Shown piece after piece: positions 21,820 to 31,600 of a stretch of 34,308 nt of DNA; the stretch's first letter is position 1; each line of letters opens with the position of its first letter. This DNA comes from Candidatus Latescibacterota bacterium (GTDB lineage Bacteria > Latescibacterota > UBA2968 > GCA-2709665). The position numbers and the translations under genes are program-made. The stretch covers positions 1-34,308 of the forward strand of contig JAGWBX010000023.1 in assembly GCA_021295655.1 (NCBI GenBank). The letters run 5' to 3'. The notes under the pieces are model-generated. The model was not told the origin of the DNA. It saw only the letters and a program-made list of their open reading frames with translations, and ran no database searches.

Positions 21820-24084
21820 ATGCCCGCATTGCAGCACGCGACAGCGCAACAGGAGCGCCGCAACCGGATGCTTCTGGGCGGTTCGCGATATCTGTCCGAC
21901 GTCGTCACGTCAGAGATTCTGCCAATACATATCGACATCCGCCAGACAGAAACATTGACGGAAGCGCAGGTCAACCACTTCACCGCCCTGCAGATCGACG
22001 CTGCCCGCACGGCGGTGCGTTCGCTGTCCTCGCTGGCCGAAATCGGGGAGGCGGACCACCTGGGCGGCGGCATCGGCCTGATTCCGCCATTGCTGCTCAC
22101 CCTGGCGGTGGTCGACTTCGAACAGATCGAATACACCATTGAACACGCCCACACCAGCGTTGGATATTATGCCGCGCTTTCCGCCGTCGGATTTGTGGAT
22201 TCCGATCACGTCGTTTCCGACTTTCGCCGCGGCCTGGACCTTCCAGGCCATGTCTCATGGCTGCCCGGAGGGACGCAGATGAACGGCGGACGCCTGGGCG
22301 TGATGATTCCCGTTGCGGTCGGCAATGCGCTGGGCAAACGCGGCACGTACGGCGACGGATGCTGGGTGATTGCCCACTGCGGAGACGCCGGCTGGATTTC
22401 GGGTCAGGCGCTCAACGGCTTCAACGCCGCGCATGTTCACGGCGCGCCCATCACGTTCGTAATGGACCGGAACGGCATCCAGCTTTCCGGCAGCACAAGG
22501 AGCATTCTGGACAAGGACCCGCGATCCATTATCGGGGCGATGGGGGTCGAGATCCTCGAAATTCCCACGCTTCTGGATCCCGCCGGCCTGTACAGGGCTT
22601 ACCGCGAAGCGTATGGGCTCGCTCAGGAAGGGCGCCCCAGTCTGATCTATCCCGTCGGCTTCCGGTCCCGGAACGGCAAACGGATCGACCTGACGCATTT
22701 CGGCCAATACCACGGAATTCTCAAAGAAATCGAAGCCTTCGCCGGCCGGCACGACGTGCCCCTGGATCGCGAGATCTGGGTCCCCGGATCGCTGATGAGC
22801 TATAGGGACGTGGAACCCATGCTGGAGTGCCTGTTCCTTGTGAACGACCTGCCGGGCGGCGCCGGCCATCACGACGGGGGCATGAAGGACCGAAACGAAG
22901 CAGACGTACTCGCCAGTTCCATGTTCCATGCCACGTCCGGTCAGGCGGAAGCGCTGGAGAATCTGAAATCGCGGCCGTCCCGGAAGGTTGTGACCCGCGC
23001 CCGTGCTGCACCGGGAAGCCCCAATCTGGTACTGCCGGACGGCGCGGTGGAAAGCGTCTCTTTGCCCGGACCGGGTGAATTGAAGAGCGCGCGCGACGGT
23101 TCGGAGGCCGGGTACGCGCTGGTGGCCGAGACCTTTCCGGAACAGGTATTCGTGGTCAGTTGCGACCTGGACGCTTCCACCAAACTGTCGAAGGCGCGGA
23201 GCCACCTGGCGGAAAACCATCAGTTCGAAATCAGCATCGAAGAGCAGGCGGCCACCCTCATCGCCAACGGCCTGGCCACCAGTACGCCGAATCCGCAACT
23301 GAACGTGGTGTCCACCTTCGCGGCCTTCTTCGAGGGCATCGCGCGCGAAGGCTTCGACATGTGGCAGTACCAGCGCAATCTGACGGGCGTGAACGAAGGT
23401 CTGAACGTCACTTTTCATCTCTCTCACGTTGGCGCGTGCACGGGCCGGGACCATTTCTCCGGATGGGGTCTGGACTGGATCAACGTGGGCCTGAACTACC
23501 TCCCGTACCTGCACCGGTTCTACGCCCCGGCCGACGCGCGGTCCGCCTTTCTTGCGGTGATCGACCTGGCCGCCAGTTACGGCGGGCATATCGTGGGTAT
23601 TCCCCGGGACAACCTGCCCGTACTCGAAAAACAGGACGGCTCCGGCCCGCTCTGGGCGGCTGATGAGGCATGGCAACCCGTCACGCAATTGCGGTCCTTT
23701 ACAGGAGCCCGTCGCGCGATCCTGGCGTTCGGCGCGCCGGCCTTCCTGGCGGCGGAAGCCGCTGACATCCTGAACGACCGGGGCGAAGCCGCGGACGTAT
23801 ACGTCGTCAACGGATTGCCCCTGCCGAACGGGCGCCTGGAATCGTTGGTATCACGGTACGGCCGGGGTGTCGTCACCATCGAAGACGGAAAAATCGGCAC
23901 GCCCGAAACCGGACTCAGGGGGTTTGCGGGCCTGGTGGCCACCGCGGCGTCGTCCCCGGGTATCGCCCATGCGCCCATCGGCCTGACGGATCCCAGAATC
24001 GCCCCGTCCGACGGGCATATGGAGACCTGGGCGCACTTCGGCATCACCATCGACGCGCTGGTCGATGCGGTTGGCAGTCTGTAG
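21820..24084 (+). CDS. Transketolase-like thiamine-diphosphate enzyme
   Basis: The 754-residue protein has the whole transketolase/pyruvate-dehydrogenase-E1 layout. An N-terminal ThDP domain holds Glu-His-Ala-His-Thr-Ser-Val-Gly and the ThDP motif Cys-Gly-Asp-Ala-Gly-Trp...Asp-Arg-Asn-Gly. A central pyrimidine-binding domain holds Ile-Ser-Ile-Glu-Glu-Gln-Ala, whose Glu activates the cofactor. A C-terminal domain starts near residue 620. The Glu-Glu-Gln site and long middle loop differ from standard transketolase, so a specialised 2-keto transferase or E1-like enzyme is also possible. The ATG follows AGGAG at seven bases. It is divergent from the isomerase/dehydratase operon and could share control with it, joining sugar-acid breakdown to the pentose pathway. 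Confidence 0.87.
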   Translation: MPALQHATAQQERRNRMLLGGSRYLSDVVTSEILPIHIDIRQTETLTEAQVNHFTALQIDAARTAVRSLSSLAEIGEADHLGGGIGLIPPLLLTLAVVDFEQIEYTIEHAHTSVGYYAALSAVGFVDSDHVVSDFRRGLDLPGHVSWLPGGTQMNGGRLGVMIPVAVGNALGKRGTYGDGCWVIAHCGDAGWISGQALNGFNAAHVHGAPITFVMDRNGIQLSGSTRSILDKDPRSIIGAMGVEILEIPTLLDPAGLYRAYREAYGLAQEGRPSLIYPVGFRSRNGKRIDLTHFGQYHGILKEIEAFAGRHDVPLDREIWVPGSLMSYRDVEPMLECLFLVNDLPGGAGHHDGGMKDRNEADVLASSMFHATSGQAEALENLKSRPSRKVVTRARAAPGSPNLVLPDGAVESVSLPGPGELKSARDGSEAGYALVAETFPEQVFVVSCDLDASTKLSKARSHLAENHQFEISIEEQAATLIANGLATSTPNPQLNVVSTFAAFFEGIAREGFDMWQYQRNLTGVNEGLNVTFHLSHVGACTGRDHFSGWGLDWINVGLNYLPYLHRFYAPADARSAFLAVIDLAASYGGHIVGIPRDNLPVLEKQDGSGPLWAADEAWQPVTQLRSFTGARRAILAFGAPAFLAAEAADILNDRGEAADVYVVNGLPLPNGRLESLVSRYGRGVVTIEDGKIGTPETGLRGFAGLVATAASSPGIAHAPIGLTDPRIAPSDGHMETWAHFGITIDALVDAVGSL

Positions 24085-24286
24085 CGGATTTACGTTCGGG
24101 TGAATCGTGAACGTCGGGGAAGGGACAACGAGAGAAAGGCGAGTAAGACGGCGTCGTCCGTTGCGCGGATCCGGCGTTTACAACGGTGGGCGGCAAGGGG
24201 CTCTATTGCGCGTGTGTCTTTGAGTGAGGCAAAGCATCCGCAACACGCGTCAACCTGCTGTTACGATCCGGTATCTGCAAAACAAC

Positions 24287-25615
24287 CTAGAAAATCCTGT
24301 AGCTCAAGCCCACGTTAAAGCTTTGCCTGGACCTTTCGCCTCTGGCGACGCGAAAGGACTCGGAAAGCGTCATATTGAATTTGTTTTCAATATAGAAGCT
24401 GAGGGCAAACACGATATTTGAGATAATTTCCGCTTCTCTATCGTCGCGCTTCTGTGCGCGAATGGTCTTCAGTGTCGTGAAGCGGATCCTGTTCGTCACC
24501 TCGTAAATGAAGTCCGTTTTCCAGCGCAGGTTGTAGTCGGTCCCGAAGGATTCGGAAAACGGCGTATCGTAGTGTAAATCTGTGTTGATCTGCGTGCTCC
24601 AGCTGATCGGGTGGGAATATCGAAAATTGATCAGCAGACCGGGCGGCGGCAGGTCCGTATTTTCATAGGGATTCAACACCTGAAACTGTACGCCGGTGGT
24701 AATGTCCCATCCATAGAACCGCTTGCTGATCTGTTCCTGTGTCAATACTTCCTGTATCCGCACCAGGCCGAATCCGATCTCTTCTCCCAGGACCCTGCGG
24801 GACCTCCTGATCTCGGCAAGCATGTCTTCGAACCAGTAGTTCTCGTACCGGTCTCCATGCTGTTCCTTGTATTCCCTCTCCCTGTCTATTATTTGCGCCA
24901 GTTCTATCATCGTCTCCTTGGAGAAATGCTCGCCGATGATCCCCTCCTCCAGGAAGAATTCTTCGATTCTCCCGGCTTTCCGAAGCGCGGTGGCGTCGAT
25001 AAACCGTCCGTGTCCGAAGCCCAGCGTCATCTCGACGCTGGGTCGATCGTACCCGGAATCCAGGTCCGAGTCCGTGCCCAACGAATAGAACAGGCTGCCC
25101 TCGTTCCGATGGTATTTCTTCAGATTCGTCTTCAGGTGAGTCAGGGCATCGCGCTCGATTTCCTCGCTGATGATATTCTTTCTGATCGATCCCTGCCCGG
25201 TCGCATCTACGGAATACGCGTATGGAAGCGACTCGTAGAATTTTCTGTACACCACGGTCACATTACCATTCAGCACAACGGTTTTGGTATCCTCCGTCAC
25301 GTAGTTGAAGCTGAGCGCGTCGATGCGCAGGTTGTGCGCCCGGCTGACGGGCACAACGTAATCGGTAATGGATACGTTCTGCGCCGATGCTGCGGAGACC
25401 GTCAGGAGACAAACCATTGCCGGCCGTACAAGCGGCACCCCGAGAAGGAGTTGGACGTTTCCGGCCAGTGCGCGCGACCACCCTGCCAACACCCCTCTGT
25501 TCAGGTCCCGCCGTCTCCCCCTGAAACTTCGTGCCGGACCGCAGCCGGGACCCGCCGGCCGGCCCATGATGGCCGTTTGCAGTTGCTCCCGCCTCGCTCC
25601 ATTTTTTCCGGTCAT
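24287..25615 (-). CDS. Putative outer-membrane beta-barrel protein
   Basis: The protein (442 residues from ATG 25615) has an unusually long basic N-terminal stretch, then a hydrophobic segment ending Ser-Ala-Ala-Ser-Ala-Gln, a likely signal-peptide cleavage near residue 78. GGGGGA lies upstream of 25615, but inner starts (GTG 25438, ATG 25417) would give a more usual signal peptide. The C-terminal 150 residues alternate polar and hydrophobic strands rich in aromatic residues and end Gly-Leu-Ser-Tyr-Arg-Ile-Phe, the terminal Phe that the Bam complex recognises. The middle is charged and helical. It follows the DUF3047 gene by 21 nt, so the two are probably one operon. I do not recognise the family; the role is unknown. 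Confidence 0.75.
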   Translation of the reverse strand: MTGKNGARREQLQTAIMGRPAGPGCGPARSFRGRRRDLNRGVLAGWSRALAGNVQLLLGVPLVRPAMVCLLTVSAASAQNVSITDYVVPVSRAHNLRIDALSFNYVTEDTKTVVLNGNVTVVYRKFYESLPYAYSVDATGQGSIRKNIISEEIERDALTHLKTNLKKYHRNEGSLFYSLGTDSDLDSGYDRPSVEMTLGFGHGRFIDATALRKAGRIEEFFLEEGIIGEHFSKETMIELAQIIDREREYKEQHGDRYENYWFEDMLAEIRRSRRVLGEEIGFGLVRIQEVLTQEQISKRFYGWDITTGVQFQVLNPYENTDLPPPGLLINFRYSHPISWSTQINTDLHYDTPFSESFGTDYNLRWKTDFIYEVTNRIRFTTLKTIRAQKRDDREAEIISNIVFALSFYIENKFNMTLSESFRVARGERSRQSFNVGLSYRIF

Positions 25616-25636
25616 TTCTCGTCCCCCTGTCCTTGC

Positions 25637-26383
25637 CTACGGTTTCGCATCGGGATCCATATCCGATGAGTGAGGTGGCTCCATCAGGAAAGCGATATCG
25701 TCGTAGTCCGCCTTTACGAGCGAATTTGTATTGTCCGAATCCGTCAGCACGGCAACGGCTTGAACAAGCCGCGGGTCGCTACCGAAAACACGCTTGTAGT
25801 CTTCATAGGCGTTAACCTCTTCCCATATCCATTTGCCGGTATTCCCGCTTCCGGATTGCAGGACGATCACTTTCGTGCTTTCGTGGTGCGGGCTTTCCGA
25901 TTGCGTGCCCGCCGGAAGCGTTGCGCTCCACACGTACTTGAGCGTTTTGAACCGGTATTTGCTGCCGAATAGGAGGCGCACCGCCGCCGCGCTGTCGTTG
26001 GTTTCCTTGTCGTTTTCATTGCCACCTGACGGGAGTCTGTGTACCCGCCACCGCCATCTGAGCTTTTTCCAGACACGAAGGTTGATCTTTACAGGCCGGC
26101 CCGCATTGGTCGCCCTGCCCACGGTCTCGGCCCTCAGAAAGTGGTCGCCGTTCTCAGCCTGGATCGTGTAATACAGGTCCTCCTTCTTCTTCGTTTTCTT
26201 CTGTCGCCAGCCCACCCGTCCTTCCCAGTTCGGGGGAAACCGCCCGAGCTGTCCGGGGTACTCGAACCGTTCCAGAATGAGAACGGAATCTCGGGACGGC
26301 GTATAAAGGCGGGCAGGCGGATCGGCCGCGTACGCGGTGGATCCGATCAGGATCCCGGTGATGATTTTCTGGAATCGTCTCAT
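25637..26383 (-). CDS. DUF3047 family exported protein
   Basis: The 248-residue protein starts with a signal peptide (Met-Arg-Arg, hydrophobic core, Ala-Tyr-Ala-Ala cleavage near 20). It then shows the DUF3047 pattern: a Phe...Pro-Pro-Asn-Trp-Glu-Gly opening, Leu-Arg-Trp-Arg-Trp-Arg-Val, and Asn-Asp-Ser-Ala-Ala-Ala-Val-Arg-Leu-Leu-Phe-Gly. DUF3047 proteins are small beta-rich periplasmic or envelope proteins of unknown function. A Lys/Glu-rich insert (Lys-Lys-Thr-Lys-Lys-Lys-Glu) is present near residue 62. The gene lies just before the barrel-protein gene on the same strand. No ribosome site stands out at the start. Confidence 0.8.
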   Translation of the reverse strand: MRRFQKIITGILIGSTAYAADPPARLYTPSRDSVLILERFEYPGQLGRFPPNWEGRVGWRQKKTKKKEDLYYTIQAENGDHFLRAETVGRATNAGRPVKINLRVWKKLRWRWRVHRLPSGGNENDKETNDSAAAVRLLFGSKYRFKTLKYVWSATLPAGTQSESPHHESTKVIVLQSGSGNTGKWIWEEVNAYEDYKRVFGSDPRLVQAVAVLTDSDNTNSLVKADYDDIAFLMEPPHSSDMDPDAKP

Positions 26384-26521
26384 GAAAGATGGGGTCAGTT
26401 CAACTTCACGTGACGCCGAAGAACCGGATAATCGACAGGCAAAACAACATCGATCCCGGCTGCGTTGACGGCGCCCACTGCGTATTCAGAAAATATAGGA
26501 AATAGACTCTTCATAGTGTAC

Positions 26522-26556
26522 AAAAAAGCCCGAAAGCAGACCTTCGGCCTGGCTTA
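26522..26556 (-). terminator. Rho-independent terminator after the repeat-protein gene
   Basis: On the minus strand CCGAA and TTCGG form a stem, with further AGC/GCT pairing, followed directly by TTTTTT. It lies 87 nt beyond the stop codon of the six-repeat secreted protein and before the start of the DUF3047 gene. Confidence 0.7.
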
Positions 26557-26642
26557 TGGAACAGGCATAAAGATACCGCCACGAAACCCATTCCGTTGGC
26601 GGTGACGACTTCCTGCTTCACCATCTGGTGTCCACTTCTTCT

Positions 26643-27773
26643 CTATGTGCCGAATTCCTGCGCGAATCGAACAAAGTCTCCAAACCCGATGTGTCCGTTT
26701 CCATCCAGGTCAAATCCGGCTTCGTAGTCCATGTCACCCGCTTCGGAACCGAAGGCCTTTGCAAACAACAAGAAATCGGCAAAATCCACCTGGCCGCTTC
26801 CGTCGAAATCCGCGGGTCTATCCCGGATGCTGACGCTCGCAACGGGCAGGATTCCTTCACCGTAGTTCCAGCCCGTCCCCCAGGCCACCGACTTCGCTTC
26901 CGCATCCACCGATCCCACGTGGTACCACAGATCAAAACTGTTATACCCTTCATGGACCTCCATGACGATTCCGTTGTCCAGCGCGACGTTGGGTGCGATG
27001 CCCCGGTCGAATCCTGTCGGGTCTCCCCATTCGACAATCCGGCGCGCCGCATCCAGGACGCCAACGTTATACCATAGACGCAGTCCGTCGATCGACTCAT
27101 GCATCTCGATGACCACGCCATCATCCATATCCACGGAGGGCGTCTGGCCGCCGTCATATTCCTGCGCGGCCCCCCACGCGATTGACATCGCGGTCGTATC
27201 CACGATACCCACGGTGTACCAGAGAACTTCGCCCTCTTCAGACTGGTGGACTTCCACGACCGCGCCATCCGAAAGCGCTACCGACGGGAACCTCCCACCG
27301 TCGTACTTCTCCGAATCTCCCCAGACTATGGAATCGGCCGCGGTATCCACGATGCCCACGTGGTACCAGAGATTCGTGCCGATATGTGACTGATGCACCT
27401 CCACGACGACCCGGCCGTCCAGCGCGACCATGGGAAACCGGCCCGCGTCGTACCTCGTCCCCTCGCCCCACAGGATGGCCTTTGTCCCCGCGTCGACCTC
27501 GCCAACCTTGTACCACAGATTCGTCCCGACGTGAGACTGGTGCACCTCGACGACAAGCCTTCCATCCACTGCGACGGACGGGGCCTGGCCGTTGTCGTGC
27601 GCCCCAACGTCACCCCAGTCGACCGTACGCGTTTCCGCGTCGATCACGCCGACACGGTACCGCAGTTCCGCCTCTTCCTCCTCCTGGTGCATCTCCACGA
27701 CAACGTCGGCCGCCGGAATCGAAATCCACGGAAGGAACGCACACAGAAAGATCGTGAATCGGATGATTCGCAT
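26643..27773 (-). CDS. Secreted six-repeat protein with dockerin-like EF-hands
   Basis: The 376-residue protein has a signal peptide ending near Ile-Pro-Ala-Ala. It is followed by six tandem units of about 48 residues, each with Val-Val-Glu-Val-His-Gln-Ser, Leu-Trp-Tyr-x-Val-Gly, Ile-x-Trp-Gly and Tyr-Asp-x-Gly-x-x-Pro-Ser-Val-Ala. Six equal beta-rich units could form a six-bladed propeller (inference). The C terminus has two calcium loops, Asp-Phe-Asp-Gly-Ser-Gly-Gln-Val-Asp-Phe-Ala-Asp-Phe and Asp-Leu-Asp-Gly-Asn-Gly-His-Ile-Gly-Phe-Gly-Asp-Phe. These resemble dockerin or type I EF-hand pairs seen on secreted proteins of several uncultivated phyla. No catalytic motif is evident, so binding (sugar or protein) is more likely than catalysis. 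Confidence 0.85.
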   Translation of the reverse strand: MRIIRFTIFLCAFLPWISIPAADVVVEMHQEEEEAELRYRVGVIDAETRTVDWGDVGAHDNGQAPSVAVDGRLVVEVHQSHVGTNLWYKVGEVDAGTKAILWGEGTRYDAGRFPMVALDGRVVVEVHQSHIGTNLWYHVGIVDTAADSIVWGDSEKYDGGRFPSVALSDGAVVEVHQSEEGEVLWYTVGIVDTTAMSIAWGAAQEYDGGQTPSVDMDDGVVIEMHESIDGLRLWYNVGVLDAARRIVEWGDPTGFDRGIAPNVALDNGIVMEVHEGYNSFDLWYHVGSVDAEAKSVAWGTGWNYGEGILPVASVSIRDRPADFDGSGQVDFADFLLFAKAFGSEAGDMDYEAGFDLDGNGHIGFGDFVRFAQEFGT

Positions 27774-27861
27774 AACGTCTCATTTCGCGATATAATTTAT
27801 CCAGTGGCGATCGGCAGTGCCGTGTGGATTGCCGTCCCGCGGCCGGGCCGAAACCGGGCGC

Positions 27862-28617
27862 CTATTTGAGGCACAACCCGCCGTCCACTTTCAGAATGGT
27901 CCCTGTAATGTAATCCGCAGCGTCGGAACAAAGAAAAGTGGCCGCTTTTCCCAGGTCCTCAATGGTGCCCAGCCTGCCCCACGGCATACCCCTGGCCGCC
28001 TCCCTGATCTGCTCGTCCGTGGCGAATTGCCGTTCGCCCGGCGTGTCTGTATAACCGGGCTCGATCACGTTCGCACGGATACGATGGGGGGCCAGTTCGG
28101 CCGCGATGGTACGGCACATCTGGTTGATGCCCGCCTTGGCCGAATTGTACGGCATAGACGTGGGCATCGGTACGTGCGCCAGCACGGAACTGATGAACAG
28201 GATGCTGCCCCCGCCCCCCTGGTCCACCATCTGCCGGGCGCCGGCCTGAGCGGCGTGGAAGCTGCCCCACATACAGACCTCCCACGTCCGCCGCACAGCC
28301 TGTTCCGAGAGCTCCAGAAAGGGCTCGCGCTTGCTGTAATACGCATTGGCCACAACGACGTCGAGCCGGCCAAAACGGTTTACGGCGGCTTCCACCATCC
28401 GGTCCACCGCACCCCGGTCCGACACATCGGCCCGCACGACGAGCGCCTCACGATCCTGTGCACGGACCTCGTTCGCGACAATCTCCGCGTCATCGGGATG
28501 CGAATGGTAATTGACCGCGATATCGGCGCCTGCGCGGGCCATCTCTACGGCGCAGCCGCGTCCGATGCCCCTGGAAGACCCTGTTATCAGCGCCACCTTA
28601 CCTGTCATATCAACCAT
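27862..28617 (-). CDS. Short-chain dehydrogenase/reductase (FabG-like)
   Basis: The 251-residue protein is a classical SDR. It shows the nucleotide-binding motif Thr12-Gly-Ser-Ser-Arg-Gly-Ile-Gly19, the catalytic Ser in Leu-Phe-Ile-Ser-Ser-Val, and Tyr-Asn-Ser-Ala-Lys (Tyr-x3-Lys). It ends Ile-Leu-Lys-Val-Asp-Gly-Gly. The usual Asn-Asn-Ala-Gly motif is changed to Ala-Asn-Ala-Tyr. The Asn-Tyr-His-Ser segment after strand 2 lacks an acidic residue, so NADPH is favoured. A polyketide, fatty-acid or sugar-alcohol substrate is possible. It begins 63 nt after gltB on the same strand, where gltD might have been expected. Confidence 0.92.
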   Translation of the reverse strand: MVDMTGKVALITGSSRGIGRGCAVEMARAGADIAVNYHSHPDDAEIVANEVRAQDREALVVRADVSDRGAVDRMVEAAVNRFGRLDVVVANAYYSKREPFLELSEQAVRRTWEVCMWGSFHAAQAGARQMVDQGGGGSILFISSVLAHVPMPTSMPYNSAKAGINQMCRTIAAELAPHRIRANVIEPGYTDTPGERQFATDEQIREAARGMPWGRLGTIEDLGKAATFLCSDAADYITGTILKVDGGLCLK

Positions 28618-28680
28618 AAGACCCCTTCCCCTTCAATAGAGCCGGCGCCAGGAGATCCGGTGGAAACCCGGGACAAAACA

Positions 28681-31600
28681 CTATCCCCCACTCGAACCGC
28701 CCGATGCGTGCATGTGTGTGTGAACGGGCCCGCTGTCCGCATTCCCCACTGTCCGCTCGTCCCGCTGGTCCTGCGCCTTCTGCCGGCGGGATTCCCGATG
28801 GGTTTCGCGGTATCGATCCGGAATGACCAGCTCGTCGCCGAGGTCGGGCGCATGAGGGGTCACCTTCCAGAATCCGGGGAGGAATTTTTCCCATCGGGCG
28901 ACAATGTCGCTCGCCCGGCGGCTGTTGGTTTTTTCGAGGTGCCTTCCGATCATCCTTTTGAGCTGCCCGACGTCCTCCGGCCGGTGGACGCGTTCGATGC
29001 CGACGAGTTGGGGGTTGTATCGGTTCTCGAACGATCCCTCTTCGTCCAGCACGTACGCGGTTCCACCCGTCATTCCGGCGCCGAAGTTCCGGCCGGTACT
29101 CCCAAGCACAATCACCAACCCGTCGGTCATGTATTCGCACCCGTGGTCTCCTACGCCCTCCACGACCGCGCGACCGCCGCTGTTACGCACGCAGAATCTT
29201 TCCCCCGCAACGCCCGCCGCGTAGAGCACGCCTCCGGTGGCGCCGTACAGGACCGTGTTGCCGACGATGGCATTCCTGTGGCTGGCAAACCCGGCGTTGC
29301 CCGGCGGCCGCACGATGAGTTCTCCGCCGTGCATGCCCTTGCCCACGTAGTCATTGGCCTCGCCGGTAAGGACCAGCCGTAACCCGCGTATGCAGAATGC
29401 CCCGAAGCTCTGTCCCGCGCTGCCGCGAAAACGGCATTCGATCGTACTGTCGAGTCCGCGGTCTCCGTAGTGAAACGCGACCTCTCCGGCAAGCTTGGCG
29501 CCAACCGCGCGCCGCGTATTCTGGATGTCGTAACTCAGCGTAATTGAGCTGTTTTCCTTGATGGCATCCATGGCGTCTTGGAGCAGCAGGTCGTCAATTG
29601 ATGCATCGGGCCGGTCGTTGCGTTCGCGGGTATGCAGCCGCGGACGGGTGCCGGCCGAATCCGGGTCGGACAGCAGATCGCTCAGGTCGATCCCCCGCCA
29701 CCGGTGTTTTTTCGGGTCCACGCTGGCTTCCAGGATTTCCGGGCGGCCGATCAGGCTCTTCAGCGACTGGTATCCCAGACCCGCGATGATTTCGCGGACT
29801 TCCTCGGCGAGATTGGTAAAATAACGGATGACATTCTCGGGGGAGCCATTGAATTTTCGGCGCAATTCGGGCTTTTGCGTAGCCACGCCGACGGGACAGG
29901 TATTCAGGTGGCACTGCCGGGCCATCACGCATCCCATAGCCACGAGCGTCGCCGTGCCGAATCCGTACTCTTCCGCCCCCAGAGCGGCCGCGACAACCAC
30001 GTCCCTCGCGGTCTTCAGGCCGCCGTCCACGCGAAGCACAACCCGTCCGCGCAGGTCGTTCATCACCAGCGTCTGCTGCACCTCCGCCAGCCCCAGTTCC
30101 CAGGGCCCGCCCGAATGTTTGATGGCGCCGAGGGGCGAAGCGCCGGTACCGCCGTCGTGCCCGCTGATGTGGACCACGTCCGCGTACCCTTTGACCACGC
30201 CCGCAGCGATTGTGCCGATGCCCGCCACCGAAACCAGTTTAACGCACACTTTTGCGCGGGGATTCACCCGTTTCAGGTCGTAGATCAGTTGTGCGATATC
30301 TTCGATACTGTAAATGTCGTGATGGGGGGGCGGCGAAATCAGCGTGACACCCGGAACGGAATGCCGGATCAGCGCGATCTCCGCGGAAACCTTGTGCCCC
30401 GGCAACTGTCCGCCCTCGCCCGGTTTGGACCCCTGTGCCATTTTTATTTCCAGTTCCTTGGCCGATGCGAGGTACTCCGGCGTGACGCCGAACCTTCCGG
30501 AGGCGACCTGTTTGATGGCGCTGTTGGGCCAGTCGCCATTGGGCAGCCGTCTATATCTGGCCGGATCTTCCCCGCCCTCCCCGCTGTTGCTCTTGGCGCC
30601 AATCCGGTTCAATGCGATGGCCAGCGTTTCGTGAGCCTCGCGCGAAAGCGCGCCGTGCGACATCGCCGAGGACACAAAGCGCCGGCAGATGGCTTCGGCC
30701 GGCTCCACCTCGTCGAGGGGGACGGGCCGGGCTTCTCTAAACGACATCAGGTCCCGTAGCGAAGCCGCCGGCCGCTCCTCCACCAGGCGGGAGTAGGTCG
30801 TGTAGTCCTCGTAATCTCCGGATTTCGCCACGCTGTGGATGGCCTTGAAAACCCTGGGATTGAAGGCATGGAACTCGCCGTCACGCCGGAACCGGTAGAT
30901 GCCCGCGTCATTTACCGCCGGCGACCCGTCCGGCTGGAACGCCTGAAGGTGGCGTTGGGCGGCGTCTCCGGCAATCTCAGCCAGTCCAATCCCGCCGACC
31001 TGGGATACCGTACCCGAGAAATACCGGTCTACCACGTCCGGATGCAGTCCAACGGCGTCGAAAATCTGCGCGCCGCAGTAGCTGCTCAACGTAGATATCC
31101 CCATCTTGCAGATAACCTTCAGGATACCCGCTTCCAGCGCGTGCCTGTAGTTGTCCAGCGCGCTTGCGTAGGTGATTTCGCCTTCCAGCCTGCCACTGCG
31201 GACCAGTTCGCACAGGCTTTCGTAGACCAGATAGGGATTCACCGCGCTGGCGCCGTAACCGATCAGCGCGGCAATGTGGTGTACTTCCCTGGGCTCGCCC
31301 GATTCCACGATCAGGCTCGCCTGCATCCGCTTCCCTTCCCGGATGAGATGATGATGTACGGCGCCGACGGCCAGCAGCATGGGAATTGGCGCGTGATTCG
31401 AGTCCACGCCGCGGTCACTCAGAATCAGCAGGCTCTTGCCGGAATCGACCGCCTGCTCCGCCTGGAGGCAGATCCTGTCAAGCGCCTTTCGCAGGCCCTC
31501 GACCCCACCCGACGGAACGAATAGCGCGGGCAGTTTTTCGGCCTCGAACCCCGGCAGCCCGGAACTGGAAAGCCGGCGGAATTCAGAATCCAGCAGCACA

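Noticed and set aside
22255-23688. Long minus-strand open frame (477 codons) across the transketolase gene
   Set aside because: It is antisense to a well-supported gene. High GC lowers stop frequency, and its composition is Arg/Gly/His/Pro rich with no family motif.
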